Assembly: GCA_023213395.1 (NCBI GenBank)
Contig: CM041465.1
Location: 249,805,741-249,869,740 of the forward strand
DNA from: Cycas panzhihuaensis
Taxonomy: Eukaryota; Cycadophyta
Direction of reading: 5' to 3'
DNA: 64,000 bases
The notes under the pieces were generated by a model. It was given only the letters and a program-made list of their open reading frames with translations. It was not told where the DNA came from and made no database searches. Shown here piece after piece: positions 10,990-25,709 of the stretch (positions are counted from its first letter, which is position 1; each line of letters starts with the position of its first letter). Both the position numbers and the translations under genes were made by a program.

Positions 10990-11475
10990 GTAGATGACAT
11001 CCAAACAAAGTATGTAAAGAGTATAACTACTAAAAACCTACTTATAAACATTTAGTAGGGTAAACATAATAAGTTTGAATGGAGGAATGATATTATTTAG
11101 TACAAAGGAAGAATCTTCTTGTGTCCTAACTTCAAATTTCACACTAGCTTTTGGAAGAAGGGTATTCAATGCCAATGGTAGGTCACTTGGGTTTTAAGTT
11201 ATGTTGAGAGATTAAATAGTCATTTTTTTAGAAGGGTGTAAAAATGGAAATATCAAAATTTATGGTCAAATTCCTAATCTATTAAAATAATAAATATGAA
11301 TATATAACTTAATCTAGTTTTCTAATACATTTTCCTATCCCTAAATAGAAATATAAAATCATAAGCATGCATTTTATAATTAGCTTGCCAAAATCATAAG
11401 GCAAGGATACAATTTACATGGTGGTCAACTGATTAACTAAGTTCATCTGCTTTATGGCTATATAGTCCTTATATA
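10990..11475 (+). pseudogene. Integrase of element B, N-terminal part
   Basis: YKGRIFLCPN near 11,100 and a PMVGHLGF segment near 11,176 belong to the H2C2 zinc domain. A FFxKGVKMEISKF stretch near 11,226 continues it. After a short decayed stretch, SLPKS and YMVVN..TKFICFMAI near 11,380-11,465 begin the catalytic core. The frame is cut at the ATATA target site of element C and resumes at 15,457. Confidence 0.75.
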
Positions 11476-11997
11476 TGTTAAAATATATGATAATCATATA
11501 TATAATGTTTAATGTATATAATGTATACATACACGTCCCTCCATTCACATACATCAAGATATATGAGATGCATATATATTCATGTAATTATAGTATTAAA
11601 TGATGTAAAGGCTCAAAACATATCATAGGCTACTCATGAGGTGAACATTATTATAAATATATACATACACCACTTGAGAACTAGAGAAAGGTTAAAAACC
11701 TGGAGATGTAATCATTATGATCATAGGAGGAGTCTAAACTCTACCTTCTCTTATGGTTTTTTCCATGCTAGGTTTTTCACATATAAATCTTAGTGTTTGT
11801 CTTATGGTGATGCTTATTGAATGCTTTGCATGTTTGATACTTTACTTTATCTAGTTACTACATTATTTGTATATATATACTCCTAAGTCAATTATGCCAT
11901 TATAATTGCATCATATATTCTATTATTACTCCATATTCTAATATGGTATCATAGCACAATTATAATTTTACCATGGTATTAATTACAAATTTTAACA
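11476..11997 (+). repeat. 5' LTR of element C
   Basis: Starts TGTTAAAATATATG and ends TTTTAACA, next to TGGTATTAGCA. It matches 14,931-15,451 throughout, including a long block around AACTAGAGAAAGGTTAAA. An internal TGGTATCATAGCA at 11,944-11,956 looks like a primer-binding site but lies within the LTR homology. Confidence 0.88.
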
Positions 11998-12008
11998 TGG
12001 TATTAGCA
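11998..12008 (+). other. Primer-binding site of element C
   Basis: TGGTATTAGCA follows the LTR directly and resembles the initiator methionine tRNA site with a two-base loss. The alternative TGGTATCATAGCA at 11,944 is a closer match but falls inside the repeat shared by both LTRs. Confidence 0.5.
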
Positions 12009-13526
12009 ATGAGAAGAAGCCTACAGAGCTAGTATGATGAGGCAATAATAAAATTATGATATAAATAGTATAAGAGTGAAATATAAGGTGTATTTGATAA
12101 GCTAGAAGTTTGAATATGCTAATTTTATCCCAGTGATCCAACTACATACAAGATAAATAAAGTAGATATTGATGGTATGCTAATTTAATTTATTATAGAT
12201 ATTTTATTTAATCATGTAGCTAGCACATTCTCAAGGACATACAAGTGTATAAAATCAATCCACTAGATATGATATGGTTGTTCATGAATGAATGCTTTTA
12301 CGAATGTCCTCTTAAAGGATTCACTATTACTTTTGAACCATTTTGAAGGTATTTATGAGTATCTCATAGTGAGATTCATTACCAGAATCAAGCTGTTAAC
12401 CCCATCAATAAGAATGAAATAAGTAGTGGGCCTATACAATAACATCTTGATAGGTATGAGATGAGTTTTGATAACAAATAAAAGTTATGTAGCAACTAAT
12501 ATTTAATTATATGGGCATTTTTATAAAAAGTAGATGATATTATAGTAGCATGAAATGTTTATATGGGTAAAATTACAATAATGGAATTATTAAGGATATA
12601 AATAAAAGGCATATTATAAATTATTGTGCTTTAATGAATGTGGATAAAATTACATATAGTACTATTTAATGGCAGTATAAAAAATTTATTATGGTGGATC
12701 CTCATGCATGGAAATATGAAGTTGAATGCCCATGTGTAGAGAAGGCACCCATGAAGGAGCTATAAATACATGCATACCTCTATAAAGATGTTAAATGCAT
12801 GAAATAATAGTCACTCTAATGGAGTGTCACCCACTATCAATAAACACTTTTGACTAGTACTTTCCCACAAATGATGAACTCAAATAGCCACTCAAAGTGG
12901 ATACTAAAAGAAATACCACTGGGCCACAACACTTTGCATGTCTCTAATTGCTTGTATATGGATCAATTCATAGATGCAGATGAATAAGTCCCTCCATCAC
13001 CTAAACACGGATAACACAAAAGAGTAAACCCTATCTGCCATAAAGGAAGAACTAAACATGCTATTATATGAGAACAACCAACAAATATCTAATTAGAATA
13101 ATGCATAACACCCTAATTAAGAATCTACTATAGATCACATAGAGATTAACAAAATCCTATGGAGAAGCTACTTCCATATAGAACCCTAAAAAATTCCATC
13201 ATGGAATCAATGAAAGCAGACATCAATTAACTGATTATCATGCAAATAAATTTTAAATGGAGAAAATTATGGCTTAGGGTTACACTTACTAGATACACTA
13301 TTCATAAGCATTACCTAGTCACATATACACCTATCAATCATGATAACGCCCAACTTCAATTATGATCATGACCAACAATACACTGTAATTTTTCTTTTCA
13401 AATGAATTTATTTTTTTGTGAAGTAATTTTTTAAATAATAAAAAAAATTAGAATTATTTTAAAAAATTTAATCATTTTTTATAAAGTTACAAAATCTAAA
13501 TTTTAACCCACTATCAATTAGCTATA
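12009..13526 (+). other. Leader/interior of element C without recognised genes
   Basis: About 1.5 kb between primer-binding site and shared module. Stops occur in all frames and no Gag, protease or integrase motif was recognised. Confidence 0.5.
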
Positions 13527-13800
13527 GGTCATATGGAGAGTTTAGGTGACCAGGGGCTAAGCCACAAAAGGAATGGGCTCCAAAATAGAGTTAATCAAAT
13601 TAGAGCTTTTTTTTATTTTACAAAACCTTTATATGAAATTTAATTAATTTTTTAAATCAACCACCTATTTCTTAAAGATCACACAAATTTTCATGGTACA
13701 TTAGCATGCTTTTTATCATAACTCGTCACTTTTATGTCAAAATCAAGTGTTGTCAGTTATGTTGGAAAGAAAACTTTGATATGGTCAAAGCAAGTGGTCA
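13527..13800 (+). repeat. Shared leader module, copy in element C
   Basis: Begins GGTCATATGG, then a TAGGTGACCAGGGGCTAAG block, a CACCTATTTCTT block near 13,660 and TTTTTATCATAACTCGTCAC near 13,711. Related segments in the same order occur in E (41,980), K (63,021) and, on the minus strand, L (53,764). Function unknown; I see no convincing reading frame in it. Confidence 0.65.
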
Positions 13801-14930
13801 CATAACATAATTTAGATGGCAACTGATAGAGAAAATAAAGGGTAAAGTTGATATAAGTGCTCAAAATTTTGGTATATTATGATGTTTTTAAATGCTCTGA
13901 ACATAATATATTATTTTTAAAAGATAGAGAGAAAAAGAAAGTTTGGTTTAAAAGTGAATAAATTGAAGCTCATTTATAATATTTAAAGACTTAAAGTCAA
14001 TTAAAAAATTCATGAAGTGAGAAACATTTGATAAAATTATGATTTAAAATATTCTTAATATGTTGGATTTGCACTATCCTCTTTGGGAAAATATATTTGG
14101 TTTAGTGGATGGCAAGCACTAACGAAATGTGTAGACCATCTAGTTGATTGAAACTATTTTGATGAGTAATGACACCACCTAGTATTTAATAAAGCTACCC
14201 AATTTAATTGATCATAGAGAGAAGGAGATTATAAGAAATCCATTTACTAATGAAATGAAGAAAAATCTCAAGTGATTACTTAAATGATATACCAAATTAG
14301 TTATAGATGAGATCCAACTAATATTCAATTGTTGAAATGGTCCAACTAAAAGAAAGAAAGAAGTTATTCTTGCACAACACACTCAATTGTGTTGTTCTAA
14401 CTCGTATACAAGAGGCAAGATTATGTTACTCTTATACAAGTAATTTAAACAGATGATGAACCTCATATGCAAAACAATTACCTAGAGAACTAGTGATTAC
14501 AGAGGTTAGTTACCCATATATTTTGGTAGATGGTTATTATTTTATATGGATTCAAAATTTACTTTATTTGGTTGATAGAATATTGATCATAGTTGACAGA
14601 ATGTTAATTAAAAGTAATTATATAAGTGAAGACATAATGATGCATAGGAAAACACTTCATATATGAATATTGGTAAAAATGATAGCTATAATTATAGGTT
14701 GGTTGTTCATAGATGGTCATTATTGGTGGATAGGTAACTACATATAGGTTAATAGTTATATACTAGTATATAAATCAATGCTTATAGGAGATAAACATGA
14801 TGATTATAGGTTACAAGTGATACAACATACAGATATAGAATATAGGTTATAAGATCTAATATTAAGATCAAGGGATGAACATATGAAAACTTGAGGGCAA
14901 AATTTAAAGATGTTAAATATTAAGAGGGAA
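13801..14930 (+). other. Element C interior, 3' part and polypurine tract
   Basis: No protein motif seen. A segment near 14,508-14,550 resembles D at 24,911-24,950 and E at 42,816-42,860. The purine-rich TAAGAGGGAA at 14,921-14,930 directly abuts the 3' LTR and fits the plus-strand primer site. Confidence 0.6.
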
Positions 14931-15451
14931 TGTTAAAATATGTGATAATCATATATGTAATATTTAATATATATAATATACACATATACATCCACCATTT
15001 ACATATATCGAGATATGTGAGATGCACACATATCCATGCAATCATATTATTGGATGACATAAAGGCTCAAAACACATCATAGGCTACTCGTGAGGTGAAC
15101 ATTATTATAAATATATTTACACACTACTTGAGAACTAGAGAAAGGTTAAAGACCTAGAGGTGTAATCATTATGATCATAAGAGGAGTCCAAACTCCACCT
15201 TCTCCCATGGTTTTTCCCACACTGAGTTTTCCATATATAAATCTTAGTGTCTTTGTTATGGTGATACGTATTGAATGCTTTATATGTTCAATACTTTACT
15301 TTATCTAGTTGTTATTTTATTTATGTACATATACTCATGAGTTAATTCTAGTATTATAATTGCATCATATATTCCACTATTATTCTACATTTTAATATGT
15401 TATTAGAGCACAATTATAATTTTATCATTGTATTAATTACAAATTGTAATA
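14931..15451 (+). repeat. 3' LTR of element C
   Basis: Starts TGTTAAAATATGTG right after a purine tract, matches 11,476-11,997, and is followed by the second ATATA target copy. Confidence 0.88.
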
Positions 15452-15456
15452 ATATA

Positions 15457-16100
15457 AGACCCCCAAAATAGCTAATTATTTATGAAATAAGTTCATTAAC
15501 CAAATAAGTTACCTTAGACCATTATGGGTTACAAAGATCTAAACTTTTTTAGTCATTTTTGGTAAGAACTACTCAAATAGGCAAAAACAATGCTAACCAT
15601 AACAACAAGCTATCACCCCTAAATTGATGGGCAAATCGAAGTTGTAAATAAATTCCTAGAGGGGTACCTAAGAAGATATATATCTAACAAATAAATCACA
15701 TGGGAAAAATGGTTATATCATATAGAGACATGGTATAATTCTACATTCTATACAACCATCTAGGTGTCACCTTTTAAAGCCTTATACAACTATAATCCCA
15801 CACAATTTAAGGATTGGGTAGAAAGGGGTGTTTAGGTCCCAACAATAGAGAATTATCTATAAAATGCCTAAGAAACCCTCAAGATTCTTTAGGAGCATTT
15901 ACCTAATGCCTAAAATCAAATGAAATAATAGACAAATAAGCATTGCATAGAGCACAAGTTCTTAGTTGGTGATTGGATTTATATATGCTTACAATTGTAC
16001 AAAGAGGATTCACTCAAGGGAACTCAAAAGGAAAAACTATATCTTAGGTTCTATAGGTTGTATTTGGTCAAACAAAGGATTGGCAATGTTAATGTTGCAT
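15457..16100 (+). pseudogene. Integrase of element B, C-terminal part
   Basis: Continues the core from 11,475. Motifs include a PLWVTKI block near 15,515, AITSYHPxIDGQIEVVNKFLE near 15,599-15,657 with the catalytic glutamate in QIEVVN, WYNSTFYTT near 15,732, SPFKALYNYNP near 15,766, a VGDWIY..LQLYKEDSLKG segment near 15,965, and RFYRLYLVKQRIGNVNVAYALELL near 16,050. This is the normal chromovirus integrase tail. Several TAG/TAA codons are present. Confidence 0.85.
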
Positions 16101-16423
16101 ATGCCTTGGAACTTCTAAAATTTAGTTGAATAGATAATGTATTCTATGTATCCTACCTTAAGAAAAAGATAGGAGAGTACACCCTAGAGTAGATAGGGAT
16201 TCCTCTCTTAGATGAAAAAGGAAAGTAAATCCTTATACTCAAAGAAATATTATAATACAGGGAAAAGGAATTACAAACCAAGAGTATTCAAGAATATCTC
16301 ATTAAATGGAAATAGTTATTAGTAAAAGATATTACTTAGGAATTAATGATGATTCTTGATCAGTTTTCTAAGCTACAATCTTGATGCTTCAAGGCCAAAC
16401 CATCTTATGGAGGGCTAGATTTA
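16100..16423 (+). pseudogene. Chromodomain and polyprotein end of element B
   Basis: A VFYVSYLKKKIGEY segment near 16,140 is the usual link after integrase. EKELQTKSIQEYLIKWK near 16,264-16,314 and VKDIT.ELMMILDQF near 16,323-16,370 form a chromodomain, the part that binds histone marks and steers insertion to heterochromatin in this family. A GGLDL-like end and the LTR start TGACGACC follow at once. Confidence 0.75.
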
Positions 16424-16562
16424 TGACGACCCTAAGTTAGAATTAAAAAACGTTAATATTTTAAAATGAATGAGAATAGTTAAATTGTAGATGAGAAAGG
16501 TTGTGTCTTTTGGAAAGAAGGCCTTTAGGTCATATAAATATTTCTTTTGTAATGACTCAAAT
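16424..16562 (+). repeat. 3' LTR of element B, first part
   Basis: Begins TGACGACCCTAAG after the purine-rich end of the polyprotein. It matches 6,639-6,793, best in GGCCTTTAGGTCATATAAAT. It is interrupted by F at CAAAT (16,558-16,562). Confidence 0.75.
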
Positions 16563-16981
16563 TAGTAGCGATAGTTAACTTAGATTAACTATACACTTAA
16601 TGCTTTATTAGAGGATAGTTATCACGAGCAAGTGTGATAGAGGGATGCATCCTTATATGAATAGGTATGATGAAGAGTTGTGTCCATACATGAAGAGTTA
16701 CGGCACCATTTTACGGTATATTTATATGTACCCCCTTGGTATTCCAACCAATCAACTCAGATCAATGTAATCTTATCATATCTACTCATATTCCATCTCA
16801 CCATTGAACACTATGTTACTATTTTAATATTTTAATATAATGAACATTATGTTGGTGGGTATTCTCTCTTAGGAGTTTCCCATGATAAATCTGATGTTCA
16901 AGTCTCTTTGTGCATGTTCTTGGCATGTAACATTCCCTACATCTAGTTGGCTTAATATCTGACTTGCAACCTGCATATACA
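16563..16981 (+). repeat. 5' LTR of element F
   Basis: Matches 23,678-24,096 along its length, including TATATTTATATGTACCCCC and CCATCTCACCATTGAACACT blocks. The first bases are TAGTAG where the other copy has TGTTAG. Confidence 0.9.
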
Positions 16982-16993
16982 CAAACCTTAACA

Positions 16994-17006
16994 TGTTATC
17001 AGAGCC
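16994..17006 (+). other. Primer-binding site of element F
   Basis: TGTTATCAGAGCC differs by one base from the usual initiator methionine tRNA site; it lies 12 bases after the LTR end. Confidence 0.8.
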
Positions 17007-17179
17007 TAAAAAAGTAAGGAATAACATTAGAACTCAGATCTGAGATTAGAAATGAGTGAGTTTGATACTAACCAGTCAAATTTAAAGATTGGAGATCCAT
17101 AGATTGGGTTGACATTGAGAAAAGAGGCCATCTAGAGTTGCCAAAATGTGTTGGGTACATTATATGCTTATGGCACCAA

Positions 17180-17370
17180 AAGTCCTGGAAGCTATACAAT
17201 GATGTTGGGCATCAATGAAAACCATACAATGACGTTGGGCTTAGATTGGGAATTATAAAGTAGTACTAGGTAAATTTTGAACAAGTTGGGTATCATTCAA
17301 TACTGTTAGGCATAAATTAAAGTCATACAATAAGCTAGAGTTGGCATCTATTAAGATCAAAAGTAGTTTA
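17180..17370 (+). repeat. Degenerate short tandem repeat in F's leader
   Basis: The unit resembles ATACAATGATGTTGGGCAT and recurs with changes near 17,195, 17,224, 17,293 and 17,324. Spacing is irregular, so this is an eroded array. Confidence 0.4.
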
Positions 17371-17631
17371 AAATCCCTATTAATGTGCTACATAGGCTTA
17401 CGACTTTACACAACTATTGTAACCCTTTCAAAATGTTGTAATATTCAAAACCAAAGTATATTAATATGTTGATTAATAAATAACGGTGTATAAACTTTAA
17501 ACATTAATGTTTAATCAAATTTAGACTACTTTCATTAAGCATTCTACTTGAAAACCAAAATCAAGAGATAGTCAAATATGTCACTATCATCATTTAGATT
17601 AATTTATAGAGAACACAAGATAAAATATATG

Positions 17632-20668
<3,037 letters not shown>

Positions 20669-21180
20669 CATATTTGATATATATTTTGATATGTCATTCA
20701 TCTTTTAAATGCACGTGGCTTAATAATAGTTATACAACATTTTGAAGGCGATGTAATAAGGAGAATATTCTATGTGAATATTCTAATTTTAACATTTGAC
20801 TTAAAAAAACCTTTGATAAAGTGATTTATTAGTGTTTTAAAATGTTTTATTACACTTATTTCATGTTACTCCATCCAGATTTAGCCCTATAATACACAAC
20901 GTTCGTGCATAGATCATATTGCCTTCTTCAGGAAGTTTATAGTGTTAAAAAGTACTTGTTAATATATTATTTCTTCAATTAACATTAAAAAGCATATTCT
21001 TTGTGGAAAATGCATTGGACATACATCTAATTCTCAATAAAGTAGTATATCGAGTAGTGATTTAGGCTTCGTAAAACATTAATCATCGAAATTCAAGACT
21101 TATAATCATGTTTGGCAATTAAGTGAAAGTGAACTCAGAGTATCTATAGACATTGATATTAGAACAACGTTATTACCACA
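20669..21180 (+). other. Leader of element F between the AT tract and gag
   Basis: No motif recognised. A short inverted repeat GAATATTC occurs near 20,763-20,790. Confidence 0.4.
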
Positions 21181-21960
21181 AGTGATCTTTGATGGCACTA
21201 ATTTTGAGGAGTGGAAGTTTAATATAGAGCTCGTATTAATGGTTTAAGAAATTTGGGACCTAACCTATGATGCTCTACCTAAGAAAAAAGAAAAGGAACC
21301 TGACATTGAACCAAATAAACACACACGAAGAAAGCAACTTCATGCCACTATTCTACTGAAGCTCTGACTTGCCCCAAATCAGAGGGCACTCATCCACAAG
21401 TTGAATATGCAATGCAACATTTGGCAGACCCTATGTGACATGTTTGAAAAGAAGAAGACAAACCATTTAGTCATCTTACTAGGTGAACTGTTCAATTCCT
21501 ACATTGAGGATAAGAGCAATATTAGCACCTATTTGAATAAGTTGACTAATATCATAAATAATTTGGAAGGAATAGAAGAAAACTTGATTAGTAATATAAT
21601 CTTATTCATAATCATTATGAATTAGTTATTAGCAACCTATAACACCTTTTAAACTATGTATAATATTGACGAGATATTATAAGATACCTCACTTTAGAAG
21701 CGAAAAGAACTCCTTCTTATGGAGGAAGCTAAGCTTAAACATCACACGTTTATAGGTTATGTTGATACTAGTCATGCCTTATCCTCAAAATTTCAAAAAA
21801 ATGAGGATGAAGACAGGGATAAACATTCATATGAAGAGTTTACCAATAAAGGGAAGAAAAAGAAATATAATGGTTCATGTACATTGTAAAAGGATGGGCC
21901 ACAAGGAAAAGGATTATTTAGTGAGAAAATAAAACTTAAGGTAGGCTAATAGGAAGGAGA
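21180..21960 (+). pseudogene. gag: gag of copia-like element F
   Basis: The frame reads a DGTNFEEWKFNIELVLMV segment near 21,191, the hallmark start of copia Gag (DUF4219/UBN2). It continues through LHATILLKL near 21,339, NIWQTLCDMFEKK near 21,417 and EDKSNISTYLNKLTNIINNL near 21,505. A zinc knuckle relic follows near 21,878-21,910: the CKRMGHKEKD pattern is visible with a cysteine lost. The longest uninterrupted piece is 21,401-21,625. TAA and TAG codons break it elsewhere. Confidence 0.8.
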
Positions 21961-21989
21961 ATATTGTAGCTTATTATTTACGAGTATTA

Positions 21990-22760
21990 ATTTGAAAGTC
22001 ATTAGATCAAAAGCACTATTTAATAATTGACTTGGGCGTATAATAACATATCTCTCCTAGTAAGCAAAGTATTAATATGTTAAACAAAAATCATGGCTAA
22101 ATGGACATCATACTTGATCATGTTAATGTGGTACTAATAAAAAATACTTATATAGTCACAATGAAAGGTGGCTATCTTGAGAAGGTATGGTATACACTTA
22201 GAATGAATCACAAACTTCTTTTTACTCAAGATACTTGGGTATACTCTCCCAAAGATAAGTTAGAAGTGAAATAATTTAAAGAAACAACTGAAAAGATATA
22301 TGAAAATCAAATAGAATTGTTAAGAAGTAATAGTAGAAAATCCAACAACAATTATATTTCTAAAGTTTTGTTATAATCATAATATTAAATTAATCCCACA
22401 TGATGGAGTTGCCACATGAAAAGTTAATGCCTTGATCAACATGGCATTGTGTAGGGTGTAAACACAATATATGGCATCTAATTTTGGGATAGAAGCTGTG
22501 AGAATTATTGTTTATATTATGAATTAGATTCTAACCTTTGCAGTTAAAAGTATGATGCCACATGAAAGATAGACTAGTCAAAAACCTTCCATTAAAAAAA
22601 AAATGGTACATTACAAACGCATAAATCTTTCATAGATAATTGAAGAAATCTAATCATAATCACAAAAGTGTTTTTGTGGGATGCTATGGAAATAATCATA
22701 TGTATAAACTATGGGATCTAATGATGCAGAAGTTTCTTCATTATTAGGATATAAAGAATG
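21990..22760 (+). pseudogene. Protease trace and shortened integrase of element F
   Basis: A HYLIIDLG segment near 22,015 fits the copia protease active site (FxIDSGAS type). After a decayed stretch, DTWVYSPKDKLEVK near 22,233 and KIYENQIELLRSN near 22,292 match the integrase core around the second acidic residue, here asparagine. HDGVAT.KVNALINMAL near 22,401 matches the third catalytic block and AVRIIVYIMN near 22,495 the segment after it. SNHNHKSVFVGCYGN near 22,651 is the integrase C-terminal piece. The N-terminal zinc domain and first catalytic block appear deleted. Confidence 0.65.
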
Positions 22761-22839
22761 ATGAAGCATTGACATACCAGTTTCATAAGCCTCTACTATT
22801 AGATTTTTGTTACCCCCCCACCCACCCCCCCCACTTCAT

Positions 22840-23660
22840 GACATCTCCTAATCTTGCAAAGGATGTGCTCTAAGAGGAATATGAAGTAAAAGGTAATAAA
22901 AAACACCAATTACTCATTGAGGATATGGAAACCTACTCTAAGTCATTATTGGTCGTAACTAAGGATGTAACAGAAAGGTTGATTGAAACTCAAACTACTA
23001 GTCAACTGTAAATGACAAAAGTCATTCACTCCTACATTCCTAATTCATTATGGAAAATGAATCCTTCATAGAGAGTAGCTATGGAGGAAGACAAAGATTC
23101 TTTACATGAAAATATTCCTTTTACTTAAATTGACCCTAAGATAAAAATTACACTCGTTAATCAGAAGCCAATAAATAGGTCAAATATAACAACTACACTT
23201 AGTGGAGAGTTGTATCAAAATCATATTCAATCTATATTTCTTAACCTAGAATTGAGGAGATTATATCAAGCGCAAACCCATGAAGTCATTAAAGAACAAG
23301 ATAAACTATTGTACTAATTGAATTGCATTAAAGGTACATATCTTGTGTTCAATTTAGACTTGTCTTTAGTTGATGAAACATTATGACCTATGAAAGAAAC
23401 TCTTAGTTTAGGGGAAGAGTACTTACAAGATCAAGTATCGACATTGGAAGCAAGATACTAATTAATTATTCAAGAGGTATTTGATGAAGAAAGCTTCAAG
23501 TGGAATCTTCTTCAACCACTAATTGGGCTATGAACCAATTCACAGAGGTATTAGATAAATGTCTCCAATCAACACTTAGCAAGATCATCCTTGAGAGGGG
23601 ACCAGTCTATAAGGATAAATCTCCTAATTAATAGAGTAATTAATTTTGCTTCATCACTTA
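22840..23660 (+). other. Unidentified block in the RT position of element F
   Basis: About 270 codons with relatively few stops lie where RT and RNase H should be. The translation contains IEDMETYSKSLLVVTKDVTERLIETQTT near 22,918 (written here only in part), QSIFLNLELRRLYQAQTHEV near 23,231 and GEEYLQDQVSTLEARY near 23,413. I see no YGLKQ, YVDD or RNase H motif. It is predicted rich in charged residues and could be coiled coil. It may be captured sequence or a diverged accessory ORF; origin unknown. Confidence 0.4.
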
Positions 23661-23677
23661 TTCTCATTAAGAGAGGA

Positions 23678-24096
23678 TGTTAGAAATAGTTAACTTAGGC
23701 TAACTATACACTTAATGCTTCATTAGGGGATAGTTATTATAAGTAGATGTGACAGAGGGATGAATCCTTATATGAATAGGTACAATAAAGAGTTGTGTCC
23801 ATACATGAAGGGTTATAGTAACATTTTAAGGTATATTTATATGTACCCCCTTGGTATTCCAACCAATCAACTCAGATTGATATAATCTCATCACATTTAC
23901 TTGTATTCCATCTCACCATTGAACACTATGTTGTTGTTTTAATATTTTAACATAATAAACATTTTGTTCGTGGGTTATCTCTGTTGGGAATTTCCCATGA
24001 TAAATCTAGTGTTTAAGTCTCCTTGTGTATGTTCTTATTGTATAGCAATCCCTATCTCTAGTTGGCTTAACATCTGACCTGTAGCTTGCATATACA
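23678..24096 (+). repeat. 3' LTR of element F
   Basis: Starts TGTTAGAAATAG after purine-rich GAGAGGA and ends CATATACA, followed by TSD copy TAAAT. Same length as the 5' LTR. Confidence 0.9.
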
Positions 24097-24210
24097 TAAA
24101 TCATTTTTCTCATTTTATAAAAACTATTATTTAAGGACGTAATTTGGTAATTTGGCATATCTGTTCTCATCTTAGTATTTGTCTTCTAACAATGACTACT
24201 TAAATTTAAA
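24097..24210 (+). repeat. 3' LTR of element B, resumed part
   Basis: After F, the sequence CATTTTTCTCAT... with an AATTTGGTAAT block and TAACAATG matches B's 5' LTR at 6,785-6,880. Homology fades after about 24,205, so the true LTR end is not located. Confidence 0.6.
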
Positions 24211-25027
24211 CATAATGTATTTAGTAGCTCCATGACATATATTTATAGTTTTTGATATGATTTTTATATTTTTCCTCTAATTTAGCCTTTTACTATCTTG
24301 AAATGATTTTCTTATGGCGAATCTCTCCTCAAATATTTATTTAATAGTGATTTTCTTTAAAAAACTCAAATGGCAATGGCAAAAGTTCTAAAGTGTAAAT
24401 ATTAAAAATCATAATTGTATTTTTTTAGTGGATATTTAATTTTCCAAGGTTAATATTTAATTAAACCATGTTAGATAAAATTTAAGATCCACCCCCTTCA
24501 TATTAGCTGTTGATCACATATGTATGGGTGTTAAGTGTCAAAAAAGTGATAAAAGGTATGAAACATGTTATACTCTTTTCTTTTTTGAAGTCGTTTTTAA
24601 TCCTTGAAAATTCATCCTTATTTTTAAGCCAAGATTAGACAATTAGAACCTCTTTTATTATTGAAAGGCATTACTTTCATCATTGAGAACCTGCTTGCCA
24701 TATTTTTCCTATTTAGGTATATGTTTTCTACTAATTGATTCCTTTTCATATTAAAATATAATGATTAGATGACCATGAGAATGACCCCTACTAGTACTGA
24801 ATGTTAGTTGACCTGATCCTAATTTTAATAAGGAGACTTATTAATTTTTTAATATTATTAAACCACATATATGAAGACTTTCCTAGTAGATTAATAGATA
24901 TAATGACTAATTATCCATATATTTTGATAAATGGATGCCTCTTAATATGGATGTCAACATATCATTCAAGATCAAAGTCTCATTAAATGTAGTTTGTTTG
25001 ATATAATTCATTTTTCATGACAAAGAT
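24211..25027 (+). other. Interior of element D, right piece
   Basis: No coding motif recognised. Near 24,911-24,950 a block resembles the pre-PPT regions of C (14,508) and E (42,816), with TATCCATATATTTTGATAAA, supporting assignment to D. Interrupted at 25,028-25,032 by G. Confidence 0.5.
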
Positions 25028-25032
25028 ATAAG

Positions 25033-25709
25033 TGTGCGTGCCTCAATCATACTTGTAACATACAGAATACAAAGAGAAAGACACGCACGTTGGGGGTAAA
25101 ATCATCTAGAATTACTTTCATTCAAAACATGGCACTGCGTCTGGTCCTCTCACAACCAGACGCCTACCAGAATAGTACATAATGGTTGCCCTAACATGTG
25201 GCGTAGCACTATTACAATTACATATATGCAAACCGAATCATGTTCCACACATTACAGTTCCCACTTTTATATATAAATTATGGACGTTACATAATTGTTT
25301 CCTGAAAATAAGTTATTTCTTGTAACTGTCATGGGTCATCTCTTGCCGGACAGACCCATTTCTTGCTAAATAGCGGTGGTAGTAGCGATTACTACGATCG
25401 TGTAGCGATTACTATACTACTGTAGTAATTCTGTAGGCTGTAGCGATCGCCGCGATCATATAGCGATCCGCACCTTGTGTAGCAGTCATCGCAATCACGT
25501 AGTAGTCACTGCACCTTGCGTAGCAGTCACTGCACCTTGTGTAGCAGCTGCTACACTCTGTGTAGTAGTTATCGCAGCTACGTAGCAGTTCCGTAGCAGC
25601 CTTGTAGTGGTTGTAGCAATCCTATAGCAGCCTTGTAGTGGTTGTAATAGTCCCATAGCAGCCTTGTAATAGTTGTAGCAGCAAAATCAACTACTTTTCC
25701 CTACACACA
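25033..25709 (-). repeat. 3' LTR of element G
   Basis: Pairs with 34,364-35,047; about 24 differences in the first 310 aligned bases by hand, nearly all transitions. Contains a decayed tandem array at about 25,370-25,680. Confidence 0.93.
25370..25680. repeat. GTAGCAGT-type tandem array in G's 3' LTR
   Basis: Imperfect units of roughly 22-28 bases built on GTAGCAGTCACTGCACCTT and GTAGTGGTTGTAGCAGTCC variants. The array is G/C-rich compared with its surroundings. Confidence 0.75.

Larger units (their letters stand above)
11476..15451 (+). mobile_element. LTR element C, non-autonomous, inside B's integrase
   Basis: Two LTRs of 522 and 521 bp lie in direct orientation. A 5-bp TSD, ATATA, flanks the element at 11,471-11,475 and 15,452-15,456. 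The 2.9-kb interior contains no recognisable protease, integrase or RT, so it needed a helper element. It has a module shared with E, L and K (13,527 to about 13,800) and a pre-PPT region resembling D and E. Insertion into B's integrase is shown by B's integrase reading on after the second TSD copy. Confidence 0.88.

Noticed and set aside
11944-11956. Primer-binding site TGGTATCATAGCA as the end of C's 5' LTR
   Set aside because: The repeat shared by both LTRs continues to 11,997 and the TSD fits only with the longer LTR.
25370-25680. Regular short repeats considered as a CRISPR array
   Set aside because: Units are contiguous and diverged with no unique spacers, occur in both LTRs of G, and the sequence is plant nuclear DNA.
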